DNA of 64,000 nucleotides from Daphnia carinata (Eukaryota; Arthropoda; Branchiopoda; Diplostraca; Daphniidae), in assembly GCF_022539665.2 (NCBI RefSeq), contig NC_081338.1, forward strand, positions 744,001 through 808,000, read 5' to 3'. This document shows, piece after piece, positions 22,362 to 33,658 of this stretch. A program made the position numbers and the translations under genes. Below the pieces are notes generated by a model. That model was not told the origin of the DNA. It did not search any database and saw only the letters and a list, made by a program, of their open reading frames with translations. Numbering within the stretch: position 1 is the first letter of the stretch; each line of letters begins with the position of its first letter.

Positions 22362-22917
22362 AAAATTAACGCCTTACCTCAAATATAATTGGAACGAGAA
22401 ACGAAAAAAGACAGGCGTAGAACTAAATGTTCTAGACTTAGACGACTGGGTAACGTTAAAATCCATGAGCAAGCAACATGGAAAAAACGTATTCGAGTCT
22501 TTACCCACGTCGACGTCCAAAGGTGTAAAGTTCGACAAAAGGAAGCCCGTCAAGAGACCCAGCTTCCCACACACGTCGACCATTGGACACGTATCGACGA
22601 TGGAAGGTTCGAAAGTAACATCTTCAGCAACCATGCCTCCAAGGAGCCGACCAACATCGGGGAAGATGCATGCCGAGAAGACGGAACGGTGGAAATGCTT
22701 TGTATGTAACGGCAGGAGCCACCATCTCTCAACCTGCACCGTCTTCATGTCTCTCACGCCCACGAAAAGGGCTGAGAAAGTATTCAAGTCCGGAAGATGT
22801 CTGTTATGTCTTACGGGAAAACACGAACGCAAGGAATGTCCCAGGGACGTTAGCTGTACTATCGCTGATTGTACTGGAACCCGTCACCACACCTTGCTTC
22901 ATGGATCTGAATTCACC
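22362..22917 (+). pseudogene. BEL/Pao gag, 3' part with zinc-binding motifs
   Basis: The BEL gag frame resumes directly after the AAGC duplication (YLKYNWNEKRKKTGVELNVL). Bases 22465-22917 are open. Residues WKCFVCNGRSHHLSTC and CLLCLTGKHERKECP, followed by a CxxxxC/HH cluster, are the zinc-binding motifs at the Gag-protease boundary of BEL/Pao elements. The polyprotein continues without a break into the protease region. Confidence 0.85.
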
Positions 22918-24636
22918 CCATTGAGGAGACTAGCGGATCCAACTGCTCCATCAGCGCCACCTTCGACAGCATTCCTTGGGACCTTGACCCATTTGGAAAC
23001 AGTAAAACGACGTGTACGTTTCAATATCGTACCGGTTCGTGTTGGAGCTGGCAAAACGTGGGTCGACACTTTCGGTTTCCTGGGTACCGGAAGCGACACC
23101 ACGCTGATTCGGAGTGACTTAGCAAAAAGGTTGGGACTCGTTGGGCCATCTAAGCGCATCAACGTTGTCTCGTATGACGGAGCCACGTCTAACGTTACGA
23201 CTTCCGTAGTAAACTTCGCCCTAATATCTCGTGATGGTAAAAGCCAGTTTGAAGTCAAACACGCTTACGCCGTCGACAATTTGAAGGTGACGCCGAATTC
23301 GCTGATCGAACCTCGACAGTTGGAGTAATGGACGCACCTACGTGGTATTGACGTCCCGACTGTGCAACAAGAGGACGTGACCGTGCTGATAGGAATCGAC
23401 GTCGCAGAGGCCCATGATCATGTAGCTTCCATCAAGCCGCCGGCTGGAACGACTGGGCCCATCGCCTTCAAGACGCCGTTTGGTTGGTGTTTGGGTGGAC
23501 AAACGGGCCCGCCACAAAGCGGACGCCCGTTCATCGCTCATCTGGCCACCGAGGAACGTCCCGAAGACCTGAATGAGCTGGTGAAGAAGTTTTGGCAACT
23601 TGAGGCCAACGAAGTAGAAATAGAACCACCCGTTCTATCCGAGGATGATCTACGTGGAAAACGCATCCTCGAATTGTCAGTAAAACGTATAGGTAACCAG
23701 TATCAAGTCGGCTTAATGTGGAAAGCCGACGACGTAAATCTCCCAAACAATCGGGCATCTGCATTGAAGAGGCTCTACTCCCTCGAACGACGTTTTCATC
23801 GAGACGCGGAGTTTGCCCAACGGTACGATGCAGTGGTCAAGGAGTACATCGGCTTAAAACATGCCCGACTCTTAACGACCCAAGAAGCCCAAACGGAGAC
23901 AAACAAGACGTGGTATCTACCACACCACGGGGTCGTGAGCCCTTCCAGCTCATCGACCAAAGTTCGTGTCTTATTCGATGGAGCTGCTGAGTTTGGTGGC
24001 ACATCGATCAATCAAAACCTGCTTCGGGGCCCTAACTTACTCGTTAGCCTGCTTGGTGTACTCATCCGCTTCCGCCGTAACCTCGTACCAGTCGGAGCGG
24101 ACATTGAGAAAATGTTCCACCAAGTGAAAGTCCCGGAAGAAGACCAGGCCGCCTTCAGATTTCTCTACCGGACGCCTGGCAGTATTTCAGCTCCGTTAAC
24201 GTACCAGATGACGGTGCACATATTTGGAGCCATATCCTCCCCAACCAGCTGCATCTTCGCCCTCAACAGGACAGCCGATGACCACTGCAGCCAGTTTCCA
24301 GACGTAGCTGATAGCGTTCGACGTAATTTCTACGTCGACAATTATCTCGACTCCTTCGACTCCGAAGACGAGGTCATCCAACGGTCCCGCCAAATGAAGT
24401 CCCTTCTCCAGTTAGGCGGTTTCAATTTGACAAAATGGACGTCGTCATCGAGAACGGTGATCGCAGCGTTACGGGAATTCGGCCTCGCGTCACCAACACT
24501 GGATCTGGACTTGGAAAAACTCCCCGTCGAAAGACCGCTGGGAGTAATGTGGGACAGCGAGCGAGATATGCTGACTTTTAAGATTCGGAAGCCGCCAAAC
24601 AACGTGACACTAGACAAGCATTATCTCTAGCGTCTA
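22918..24636 (+). pseudogene. BEL/Pao A17 protease and reverse transcriptase
   Basis: The peptidase A17 region reads FLGTGSDTTLI at about 23077-23108. The catalytic Asp of the usual D-x-G-S motif is Gly here (codon 23083-23085), so the protease should be inactive. A TAA at 23326-23328 interrupts the frame before the linker (HLRGIDVP). The RT is open from there to 24630, with KVRVLFDGAA, VGADIEKMFHQVKV and the catalytic-type box FYVDNYLDSF (about 24328), where Asn follows the first Asp. The same Asn variant seems common in some BEL families, from memory. The frame breaks at about 24630. Confidence 0.88.
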
Positions 24637-24639
24637 TGA

Positions 24640-25445
24640 CCCGTTGGGACTTATCGCACCTGTTATCTTCGTAATGAAGTCACTGCTCCAAGACATCTGG
24701 ATCAATGAAGAACGGATCGGTTGGGACGACGTCGTACCGGAAACATTGAGTCAACGTTTCTATTGCTGGTACGACCATCTGGAAAATTTGGAGTCGCTAT
24801 CAGTGTCGAGATGCTTTCAAACGAGCACGTTGGACGCAACAGCACCTCCACGTCTTCACGGATGCAAGCTCCAAAGGGTACGGAGCAGTAGCCTACTTCC
24901 GCACTGTATTCAAGGACCAGTCCAACAACGTGTCATTCGTCATGTCGAAAACGCACGTCACGCCGGTGAAAGGTCTCACGATTCCACGTTTGGAGCTACA
25001 AGCTGCAGTAGAAGGTCTCAACATCGCCCTCGCGATTTGCCGTGAGCTGGAAATTGATTTGCGGCAAGTAATATTCCACACAGACTCACAAACGGTACTG
25101 CGGTGGATCCATTCAAAGACATGCCGATTTGAAGTCTTCGTCAACAATCGCATCGGAAAGAAAACTCGAAACACGGCTCGTCGACAATGGCGTCAAGTTG
25201 CCGGAGATTCAAACCCTGCGGACCTCTGCAGTAGGGGTATCGACCCTAAGGATGTCGATGAACTGATTTATTTCCACCGAGGACCCTCATTCCTGAACTT
25301 GGACACAGCAGAATGGTACACCTGGGAAGAAATAACGGAGCCAGAAGAACGGGATATAAACGTGATCCGCGGCTTAGCAGTCAAGATAGAAAATGAGAAC
25401 CATGTCATCGACAGATGCGTCGCACGTTTTTCCAGTCTCTGTTGA
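24640..25445 (+). pseudogene. BEL/Pao RNase H region
   Basis: After the RT break, the frame at 24644-24840 reads LIAPVIFVMKSLLQDIW. A frameshift near 24840 moves the RNase H (FTDASSKGYGAVAYF, VIFHTDSQTVLRWIHSK) into the frame open at 24930-25445. PRLELQAAVEGL and the NPADLCSRGI motif are characteristic of BEL/Pao RNase H. The stop at about 25443 separates it from integrase. All these breaks recur in the inverted copy at 33628-34429. Confidence 0.87.
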
Positions 25446-27231
25446 GACTTCAACGAGTGCTGGCCTGGGGTAAGAGATTTGACAACAACGCTAGAGCAAA
25501 ACTACGTGATGAAAAACCAATTGTCGGGGAGTTAACTGCAGAAGAAATGGTAACGTCGTTGACGAAATACATCGTACGCGCGCAAGAATTGGCCTTTGCT
25601 GAAGAAGTCTACGCCCTTCGCAAGAATCTGGAATTACCACTCAGATCAAAACTTCGCACCTTCCAGCCCTTCTTGGATGAAGCTGGACAGATGCGAATTG
25701 GCGGACGTATACTTCAAGCGCCGATCGACTATGCAGCCAAGCACCCCATACTTCTACCAGCACCTCAACTTTAACGAAAAGGATAATTTGGGATTATCAC
25801 GTTCGAAACATGCACGTCAAGACAGAGAGATTGCTGACGGACCTCCGTTCACGCTATTGGATACTCTCTGGACGTAAAGTGGTAAAATCCGTTCTCAACA
25901 ATTGCTGGCCTTGCAAGCGCACGTCAGCAAAGCCTAGCCCGCCGTGGATGGCTTCCCTTCCAGCTCATCGTTTAACGCCTCATCTTCCCGCGTTCACGTA
26001 CACAGGGGTCGATTACTTTGGACCATTGACTGTACGAGTTGGTGAACGGGGACGGAGACATGCAAAACGTTGGATCAGCCTATTCACGTGCTTCACCACA
26101 CGAGCAGTTCACCGGGAAGTGGCCAACGGGCTCAGTATGGAAGAATTCTTACTCTGTTTCTCCCGTTTTGTGAGTCTACGCGGAAAACCTAAGGTCGTTT
26201 ACAGCGACAATGGAACGAACTTTGTCGCCACCGAGCAGGAGCTACGGCAAGCCTTGGAAGAACTCGCCAGTAAACACGAAGAGCTCCAAACAGTAATGGC
26301 TTGTCAACAGATTGAGTGGCACTTCTCTCCACCCCATGGGCCCCACTTCGGTGGTGTTTGGGAAAGGATTGCACAATCCTGTAAACGGGCAATGAAGACC
26401 AGCATCGGTAATTGCCTAGTTACGGACTAAGGGCTACGAACCATAATCGCGGAAGTAGCAGCTTTGTTAAACGCCCGGCCGTTAACTCATCTGAGTATGG
26501 ATCCAGAAGACCCGGATCCATTAACGCCAAATCACTTTCTATACGGTGGAGCTCGGCCGTACTTGCCCCTACAATTGGCCGACGTGGAAGACATGAACGT
26601 AACCAACAAGCAGTTTCTGCAAAGTCAAGCCATCCTCCAACATTTTTGGAATAGGTGGTTACGTGAATACGTTTCACACTTAACTGAAAGAAGAAGAAAA
26701 TGGCAAGAAAATAGGCCTAACGTCACCGTGGGAGACCTGGTGTTGGTAATTGAACCAAATACCTTGCGTGGGCAGTGGCCGATGGGAAAAGTGCTTGAGG
26801 TCATTCGCAGCACCACGGATAATGTCGTTCGAGTTGTAAAGGTGAAGCTTAGCAACCATACAAAACCATGTATTCGTCCGGTGGCCAAATTGTGTATCAT
26901 GGTTGCGGCGAAAGAACAACAAGTTTACGCAAAAGAAGAAAAAAGGAATCTCCCACAGCGTAAACGTTCAATTTCAGTATCGCAAAATGTAAATACTGTC
27001 TGTACTGGAGCTACAATTAGTAGCTCCCCTTGTAAAACTAAAATTGTAACTGTAACAAGCAAAATCACAATGTTAAAACTCAAATGGGAACAACCTAGGA
27101 CAATCGCAACTTTAAGCCTGGTGGGGGATTCACGAAGCTCAACGCCACCTATATTTAAGTTCAAATATAGGGCAAAGGACAAAAGTCAGGTCACTTGCTG
27201 TTTAGCAACACAAAAACTGGAAACCGTTTAG
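25410..27231 (+). pseudogene. BEL/Pao integrase with DUF5641-type C-terminus
   Basis: Pieces: 25415-25774 (pre-integrase, LLRLQRVLAWGKRF). Then 25785-26430, with the H-H-C-C zinc domain (HVRNMHVKTERLL ... CWPCKR) and D,D,E core: TGVDYFGPL, VVYSDNGTNFVA, GGVWERIAQ. Then 26464-27231, the DUF5641-type C-terminal domain (LTPNHFLYGG, ILQHFWNRWLREYV, VGDLVLVIEPN) and a basic extension. A frameshift near 25774 and a stop at 26428-26430 interrupt the polyprotein. Integrase would insert element cDNA; this copy cannot be made in one piece. Confidence 0.9.
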
Positions 27232-27316
27232 CCGGCCCTACTAGCAGATGACATTCATTGACCTAACTTCGTTCAGTATTCACGTCTCCCGTTAGCTCCA
27301 TTTTCAACACTTTAAA

Positions 27317-27529
27317 ATGGCCGAGAATCCTCTCCCATCCGTGGCATCCGTTAAGGAGAAGCTGAAAGTGAGCCGTGAGCGGGAAGAGGAGTGCGTTACC
27401 AACTTAAAAGAAAGCGTACAACAACCTGCCCACTCATTAAGAATGGCCCTTCATTTTGTCCAATTTTCCATTAGCTGCTGGAAGAAAACATCACACACGC
27501 TTTGTTTTGTAGTTCGTAAAACGTTTTGA
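27317..27529 (+). CDS. Small ORF before the BEL 3' LTR, function unknown
   Basis: 70 codons starting ATG (MAENPLPSVASVKEKL), with a charged helical N-terminal half (KVSREREEECVTNLKE). It runs across the presumed LTR start at 27508. The same ORF is kept, as 76 codons with a different C-terminus, in the inverted copy (31525-31755, minus). No family recognised. It may be a BEL accessory ORF or a remnant of a displaced gag start; translation is unproven. Confidence 0.35.
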   Translation: MAENPLPSVASVKEKLKVSREREEECVTNLKESVQQPAHSLRMALHFVQFSISCWKKTSHTLCFVVRKTF

Positions 27530-27992
27530 AGTTCGTTTTTGCTTATTCACTTGTTGTCACAGTGGGTCCCGCTGTCACCTACGATGCTGCCCTCGCGGGC
27601 AGGGCTGTAGGGGGCACGGGCCTACGGATTTATTGTGTGTGCAAATTCAGTTCTTTCTTTGTCTTTTGTTTGGGGGATGGGGGTTTTTTGGGCAGAGCCC
27701 AGTCCAGTTTTCAGTGTTGTTTAAGTAGACCAGTTGTCTTTGTCAGTTGTCTTTGTCTCGTCTCGTTTTTCCACATCGTTTTGTCTCAGTTTTTGTTTCC
27801 GTTTTTCTCAAATCAAGTGTCTTTGTCCCAAGAAATATAGCGTGTTTTTTTTTATCATCTCTCATCTCCATTTTCACTCACCCTCATCAGTCATCACTCA
27901 TCCCTCATTCTCTCGCTGTTACGACTCATTTCATCATCAGAGTCAGTAACACTGTTGCTAGATTGAAACAATTTGTTTTCTGTCCACATTAG
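27508..27992 (+). repeat. BEL/Pao 3' LTR (end approximate)
   Basis: It shares 27572-27732 with the 5' LTR. The start TGTAG at 27508 coincides with the end of homology between the two inverted BEL copies. The tail is pyrimidine-rich (repeats of TTGTCT, CTCATC). The end is placed near 27992 (GCGACA) only because of a possible match to the 5' LTR end. Confidence 0.5.
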
Positions 27993-28735
27993 CGACATTT
28001 TGGCAAGAAAAATTTGTATTTGCAACTGAATAAATTCATAATATTATTTTTTTTTGCTTGGGTGGAAGAAATGACATTTACTTCTTCTTCGAAGATGCGT
28101 CGCACAATCTGAGAACAAAACATGTTCATTTTTTCAAACCATGCCTTTTATTGTTATTTTCGAAAGGAAATGAGCTAAACTTCTCTAAATACCCAAATTT
28201 TAGAACGTCATCAACAGGGTGGGCCTACCTAAGTAGAAATTATAGCGTGGTATTTACCACGGTAGTGCGATATTACCGCGGTTCCGGACCGCAATGCTAA
28301 ATTTTCGGAGTACCGTTACCACTTCCACGATTCAAATTGACCACTCTTGCGCTTGTAGTATTTGAAATGAGCGCCCTTTATTGGTAAATTTAAGATCTTC
28401 TTTATGGGTCACTTTGAACTTCTGAGGTTCTTCTTCGTCTTCAGTCTTTTTACAATATATGTGAGGTTGTCACTCCTAGTCTTATCTATAAAATTGTACT
28501 CGTCTTTTTGTTAAAGTGTTCAAAAATGACAAACAGGTAGGCAAATAAATCTTTGTATAGTTTAAAACTTGTTTTAATCGTTTTACGTTTTTTACTGCCT
28601 TTTACTATTCTGGGAGGGGAAGGCCTCGTGGAAAAGCAAGGTTTGTGAAAAAAACTAAATCCTTAAATAAAACCCAGTTATTAAATTTCTTTTTCCAAAA
28701 ATTAATTCTACTATTGTAAGGACTTCAACTTAAGA
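27993..28735. other. No gene recognised
   Basis: AT-rich sequence. It contains a small perfect hairpin (CGTGGTA TT TACCACG) within a GGTA-rich tract near 28243-28290, and a weak leader-like match (GGGGAAGGCCTCGTGGAAAAGCAAGG, near 28620) to about 5540. Nothing codes convincingly. Confidence 0.5.
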
Positions 28736-28739
28736 TTAA

Positions 28740-29095
28740 GTTAGTTGGAATACTCGCATATTGCCTTGTGCTCTATCTCCACGTCACTCGACCTTTTTTC
28801 TACGATCTTCCCTTTTATTACCTTCTTCCGGTTGACCGAGGTCAACCACACCAAGCTTATCGGTTAACCTCGTTTCCGACACCGTTTCGCTGTTTTATTG
28901 CCCACGCTAACCTTAGCGTCTCCAAGCCAAGGCGCGGTATAAAACCCCCACCCGAGCTTCCCAAAAAAGAGAGTTCTCCTGTAGCCGTCACAAGTACTAG
29001 TTGTGTGGATTTTTGTAAATGTGTTGGTGTCGATTTTTGTAAATGTGTTGGTGTCGATTTTAAAAATAAACTTGAAACCCCGAAACAATAAACAA
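28740..29095 (+). repeat. Solo-LTR-like promoter segment with tandem repeat
   Basis: It contains TATAAAA at 28938-28944 in a GC-richer context, followed by a 24-bp unit repeated twice (29008-29031 and 29032-29055, GATTTTTGTAAATGTGTTGG core) with a partial third. AATAAAC polyadenylation-like words follow. This order (promoter, short R/U5-like tail with poly(A) signal) suggests a solo LTR. Boundaries are not defined and no second copy is in the window. Confidence 0.4.
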
Positions 29096-29639
29096 AACGC
29101 AAATTTCAATTTGTTGCAATATCATAACAAACAAAGTGAAAGTGAAAATAGACCGTCCTATTGTTGTGCAGGTTCTGCAAATTTATTACCTTCTTTCCAT
29201 GGCAGTAGTTTCAATTCTTCACAACCAGCAGTTTAGCTGTGAATTCCCCACAATCCATAGCTGACAATGAACAGAAAATTTTTCCCACGCCAACACATGT
29301 TTTGCAAGCGGATCAAAACCCATATCTTCTCGTGGAGGGTAAGGAATCCTAAAATTAAAAAACACCTGAGGTAAGCTCTTATTTCTGCTCATGATGGTAA
29401 GTAAAGTAGTTATGGATTTAGATGTTTGTAATATAACACCATCCTTGTTTGGTCTATGTGAATCTGATGATGATGACGAGCATGGATCCAGTAGTGATGC
29501 TGATGTTTCTAGCTATAATGAAAGTAACGCATGTGAAACGAGCTAAGACCGGTTTCCAATGACCGACAAGTTACGAGAACCAAGTTTATTGCTCCTTGAG
29601 ACAATGAACCTCAACGACATCAAGGCCAAATAAAACCAC

Positions 29640-30700
29640 AACACAGGAGGGCATTACTCTTTATTTACTTTTTCACCACCAATAATGCATAACGGTTACT
29701 GTGTGGCATCTTCTTTTAGAACTGAAAAAATATTTACCCTTCTTACCCTGCGGAGATTTTTAAATCACTATCCAAGGAAGAAACCTGGTTCATTTGTTTT
29801 ACAGTGCAAAATCGGTGATTGCACAAGGAGAAATAACACCTTTGGAACCTACTGCAATAGCTAAGGTAAGATGACGAAGCACTTAAACTTAAGTTTCACG
29901 TCGATTACAATTTCACACGTCCTTAGATAATCATTCCGACCACAAATATTATTGTGCAAACATAGGGATATCGTTCTACTGTATGAAAAGTTATGAAAAG
30001 AACTAGATTTCAAAAGAAAAAGATTTATTCAAATATGTACTGATCACCACCGGCTGATAGAACAACCTCTTTCTCCAATTGCAGTGGTCAGCAAACCTTA
30101 CATCTGCAAGATTTTATTTAATGAGCATCCAAAGATCGGACTCAAGACACTTTGACAATTACTGTGTGGGTGGTCTAGAGTACGGAATTCAGTAGCAATG
30201 AATTATTCCTCATAGGAATACCTTTGCGACGCCATTCTCCCAGTATATCGCGCTGACAAAATAGATTTTCGAAGCTTTATCAAGAGGCTATGTAAAAAAA
30301 CTACACGTTGAGACACAGTAAGTACTAAAAAAAAATCTCCTCGGCCTTTTACGGCAAAAAGTGCTTCTGAAGAATGAATAAGGGATACAGAATGGGTATG
30401 CACGAATGGCGACAAATGGTCCACAAGAAGCAAGAGTTACATTGGCGTAACTGCGCATTCGTACTCAGATGACATAAATAGGAAGTCATTTTGTTTGGCT
30501 GTAAAACGGATTCATGGGAAAGTAACGTATTACGTCATTGCAAACTTCCAGAAGACATCTATGATGTCTTCGATATTACTAGAAAATTGACAACTGTCAT
30601 GGATAATGGTAGCAACTTTATTAGGGCTTTCAAAGTATTTGGCTTACAGACAAAATTGTTTACGGAGGACATTGCGGACATTTCACACAACGGACATTGC
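29640..30700 (+). pseudogene. hAT-family transposase remnant
   Basis: About 29740-29870 holds a possible BED zinc-finger start (RFLNHYPRKKPGSFVLQCK ... C). At 30417-30545 the frame reads WSTRSKSYIGVTAHSYSD and INRKSFCLAVKRIHG, the conserved block around the first catalytic region of BED-type hAT transposases. After a frameshift, 30593-30640 reads VMDNGSNFIRAFKVFG, matching the TDNGSNFxKAF block that carries the second acidic residue. No dimerisation domain was found downstream. A short acidic ORF at about 29391 (SDDDDEHGSSSDAD) may be its N-terminus. Confidence 0.7.
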
Positions 30701-31563
30701 CTCATTCACCTGGCTGATGAACAGGGTTGTGTCCGTTACTTTGAAAAAGTCCCGTTTACCGCAGTAGCGGTATTTCATATTGAAAAACTAACGCGGTAGC
30801 CATAATTCCAAAAAAATTCCTCAATATAAGACAAAGATTGTTCAGTCAGATTTTATTAACCTTAAAAAAACATTTTCTTCAAAACCAATGTTTGGCATTC
30901 TGCTTCTACATGGTAGGACAAATTTGCCTGTGACACCAAAAAGCCGTTCGACTGATACAGAAGAGGATAAGGCTGTGTTTTACCTTGGGAAAATTTCTTT
31001 AATTGTTGGATTATGCTAACATGACACATAAGCACTGCCGTCTGCCAAATAAAGATCCAATTCATTGGTGTCGCTTTTACACTGTGAATTGGCTAAACTC
31101 TGGAAAAAAATCCCTTTTCTGTTTCTGTCGAGGACTGAAGTCACCGTCCGTACGATTACCATCATCTACTGTAACAGAAACGTTACTGAAAAGAAAAAAT
31201 TAAAGAAGAATCAAAAGATAGTGTAGAAGAGTCATCATTAGAAAAAAATGGCACTGAAATAAACACTATGTGTTTACCTTGTCCACTTTTCAGCAAACTC
31301 CCTTTTTCGAAATTATTGTACAGTATCCTGCACAAAAAGAAGAACACCCGATTTAATTTTTAAAAGCCATCTATGGGCAAAATATATAAATTATTGATCT
31401 TTTTTAAATAGGGTTAGGGCGGGTTTGGCGCAAAAAACGCTATAAGTTGGGAAGGGTAGTTTAAGTCCAGACACCTTTTGCTAATGCCTCAGGTGTTACG
31501 ACAAATGTCTGGAAAAAGGAGAGTCTAGTCTTTTTTTGTTAGAACCCCAACCCCCATGCCCCA
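30701..31563. other. No gene recognised; end of duplication spacer
   Basis: AT-rich sequence with short open frames lacking motifs. At 31564 homology to the BEL element begins abruptly, after a G/C-asymmetric tract (AACCCCAACCCCCATGCCCC). Confidence 0.5.
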
Positions 31564-31755
31564 AAAACAAAGCGAGTGTGATGTTTTCTTCCAGCAGCTA
31601 ATGGAAAATTGGACAAAATGAAGGGCCATTCTTAATGAGTGGGCAGGTTGTTGTACGCTTTCTTTTAAGTTGGTAACGCACTCCTCTTCCCGCTCACGGC
31701 TCACTTTCAGCTTCTCCTTAACGGATGCCACGGATGGGAGAGGATTCTCGGCCAT
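31525..31755 (-). pseudogene. Copy of the small pre-LTR ORF
   Basis: 76 codons, same start (MAENPLPSVA) and sequence as 27317-27508 until the arm ends at 31564, then unrelated residues (WGMGVGVL). Function unknown. Confidence 0.4.
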
Positions 31756-32108
31756 TTTAAAGTGTTGAAAATGGAGCTAACGGGAGACGTGAATACTGAA
31801 CGAAGTTAGGTCAATGAATGTCATCTGCTAGTAGGGCCGGCTAAACGGTTTCCAGTTTTTGTGTTGCTAAACAGCAAGTGACCTGACTTTTGTCCTTTGC
31901 CCTATATTTGAACTTAAATATAGGTGGCGTTGAGCTTCGTGAATCCCCCACCAGGCTTAAAGTTGCGATTGTCCTACGTTGTTCCCATTTGAGTTTTAAC
32001 ATTGTGATTTTGCTTGTTACAGTTACAATTTTAGTTTTACAAGGGGAGCTACTAATTGTAGCTCCAGTACAGACAGTATTTACATTTTGCGATACTGAAA
32101 TTGAACGT

Positions 32109-33658
32109 TTACGCTGTGGGAGATTCCTTTTTTTCTTCTTTTGCGTAAACTTGTTGTTCTTTCGCCGCAACCATGATACACAATTTGGCCACCGGACGAA
32201 TACATGGTTTTGTATGGTTGCTAAGCTTCACCTTTACAACTCGAACGACATTATCCGTGGTGCTGCGAATGACCTCAAGCACTTTTCCCATCGGCCACTG
32301 CCCACGCAAGGTATTTGGTTCAATTACCAACACCAGGTCTCCCACGGTGACGTTAGGCCTATTTTCTTGCCATTTTCTTCTTCTTTCAGTTAAGTGTGAA
32401 ACGTATTCACGTAACCACCTATTCCAAAAATGTTGGAGGATGGCTTGACTTTGCAGAAACTGCTTGTTGGTTACGTTCATGTCTTCCACGTCGGCCAATT
32501 GTAGGGGCAAGTACGGCCGAGCTCCACCGTATAGAAAGTGATTTGGCGTTAATGGATCCGGGTCTTCTGGATCCATACTCAGATGAGTTAACGGCCGGGC
32601 GTTTAACAAAGCTGCTACTTCCGCGATTATGGTTCGTAGCCCTTAGTCCGTAACTAGGCAATTACCGATGCTGGTCTTCATTGCCCGTTTACAGGATTGT
32701 GCAATCCTTTCCCAAACACCACCGAAGTGGGGCCCATGGGGTGGAGAGAAGTGCCACTCAATCTGTTGACAAGCCATTACTGTTTGGAGCTCTTCGTGTT
32801 TACTGGCGAGTTCTTCCAAGGCTTGCCGTAGCTCCTGCTCGGTGGCGACAAAGTTCGTTCCATTGTCGCTGTAAACGACCTTAGGTTTTCCGCGTAGACT
32901 CACAAAACGGGAGAAACAGAGTAAGAATTCTTCCATACTGAGCCCGTTGGCCACTTCCCGGTGAACTGCTCGTGTGGTGAAGCACGTGAATAGGCTGATC
33001 CAACGTTTTGCATGTCTCCGTCCCCGTTCACCAACTCGTACAGTCAATGGTCCAAAGTAATCGACCCCTGTGTACGTGAACGCGGGAAGATGAGGCGTTA
33101 AACGATGAGCTGGAAGGGAAGCCATCCACGGCGGGCTAGGCTTTGCTGACGTGCGCTTGCAAGGCCAGCAATTGTTGAGAACGGATTTTACCACTTTACG
33201 TCCAGAGAGTATCCAATAGCGTGAACGGAGGTCCGTCAGCAATCTCTCTGTCTTGACGTGCATGTTTCGAACGTGATAATCCCAAATTATCCTTTTCGTT
33301 AAAGTTGAGGTGCTGGTAGAAGTATGGGGTGCTTGGCTGCATAGTCGATCGGCGCTTGAAGTATACGTCCGCCAATTCGCATCTGTCCAGCTTCATCCAA
33401 GAAGGGCTGGAAGGTGCGAAGTTTTGATCTGAGTGGTAATTCCAGATTCTTGCGAAGGGCGTAGACTTCTTCAGCAAAGGCCAATTCTTGCGCGCGTACG
33501 ATGTATTTCGTCAACGACGTTACCATTTCTTCTGCAGTTAACTCCCCGACAATTGGTTTTTCATCACGTAGTTTTGCTCTAGCGTTGTTGTCAAATCTCT
33601 TACCCCAGGCCAGCACTCGTTGAAGTCTCAACAGAGACTGGAAAAACGTGCGACGCAT
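32109..33658 (-). pseudogene. BEL/Pao integrase, inverted copy
   Basis: Pieces on the minus strand mirror the left copy: pre-integrase 33299-33658, zinc domain and D,D,E core 32643-33263, and DUF5641-type domain 32109-32609. One additional T in the T-run at 32109-32115 shifts the frame at the C-terminal basic extension, which is open in the left copy. The internal stop and frameshift positions are otherwise shared with the left copy. Confidence 0.88.

Larger units (their letters stand above)
24605..27508 (+). repeat. Left arm of 2.9-kb inverted duplication
   Basis: This stretch reappears in reverse complement at 31564-34468. Arm lengths are 2904 and 2905 bp; the difference is one A in an A-run (six at about 26938-26943, seven T at 32109-32115). 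By eye I find about ten substitutions. The left boundary lies inside the RT frame and the right boundary at the LTR start. Confidence 0.95.
9389..27992 (+). mobile_element. BEL/Pao LTR retrotransposon split by a gypsy insertion
   Basis: The gag 5' part lies at 9612-11113. The gag 3' part, A17 protease, RT, RNase H and integrase lie at 22362-27231. The intervening 11 kb is a complete gypsy-like element inserted in gag. LTR-like sequences sharing about 150 bp of near identity lie at about 9422-9576 and 27572-27732. Both LTRs seem to begin TGTAG (9389 and 27508). The element is dead: it has stops or frameshifts in gag, between protease and RT, at the RT/RNase H junction, in RNase H and in integrase. 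It is older than the gypsy element it hosts. LTR outer ends are uncertain. Confidence 0.85.

Noticed and set aside
22389-22709. 106-codon frame next to the gypsy 3' LTR
   Set aside because: It is an alternative frame of the BEL gag, whose correct frame matches zinc-knuckle homology.
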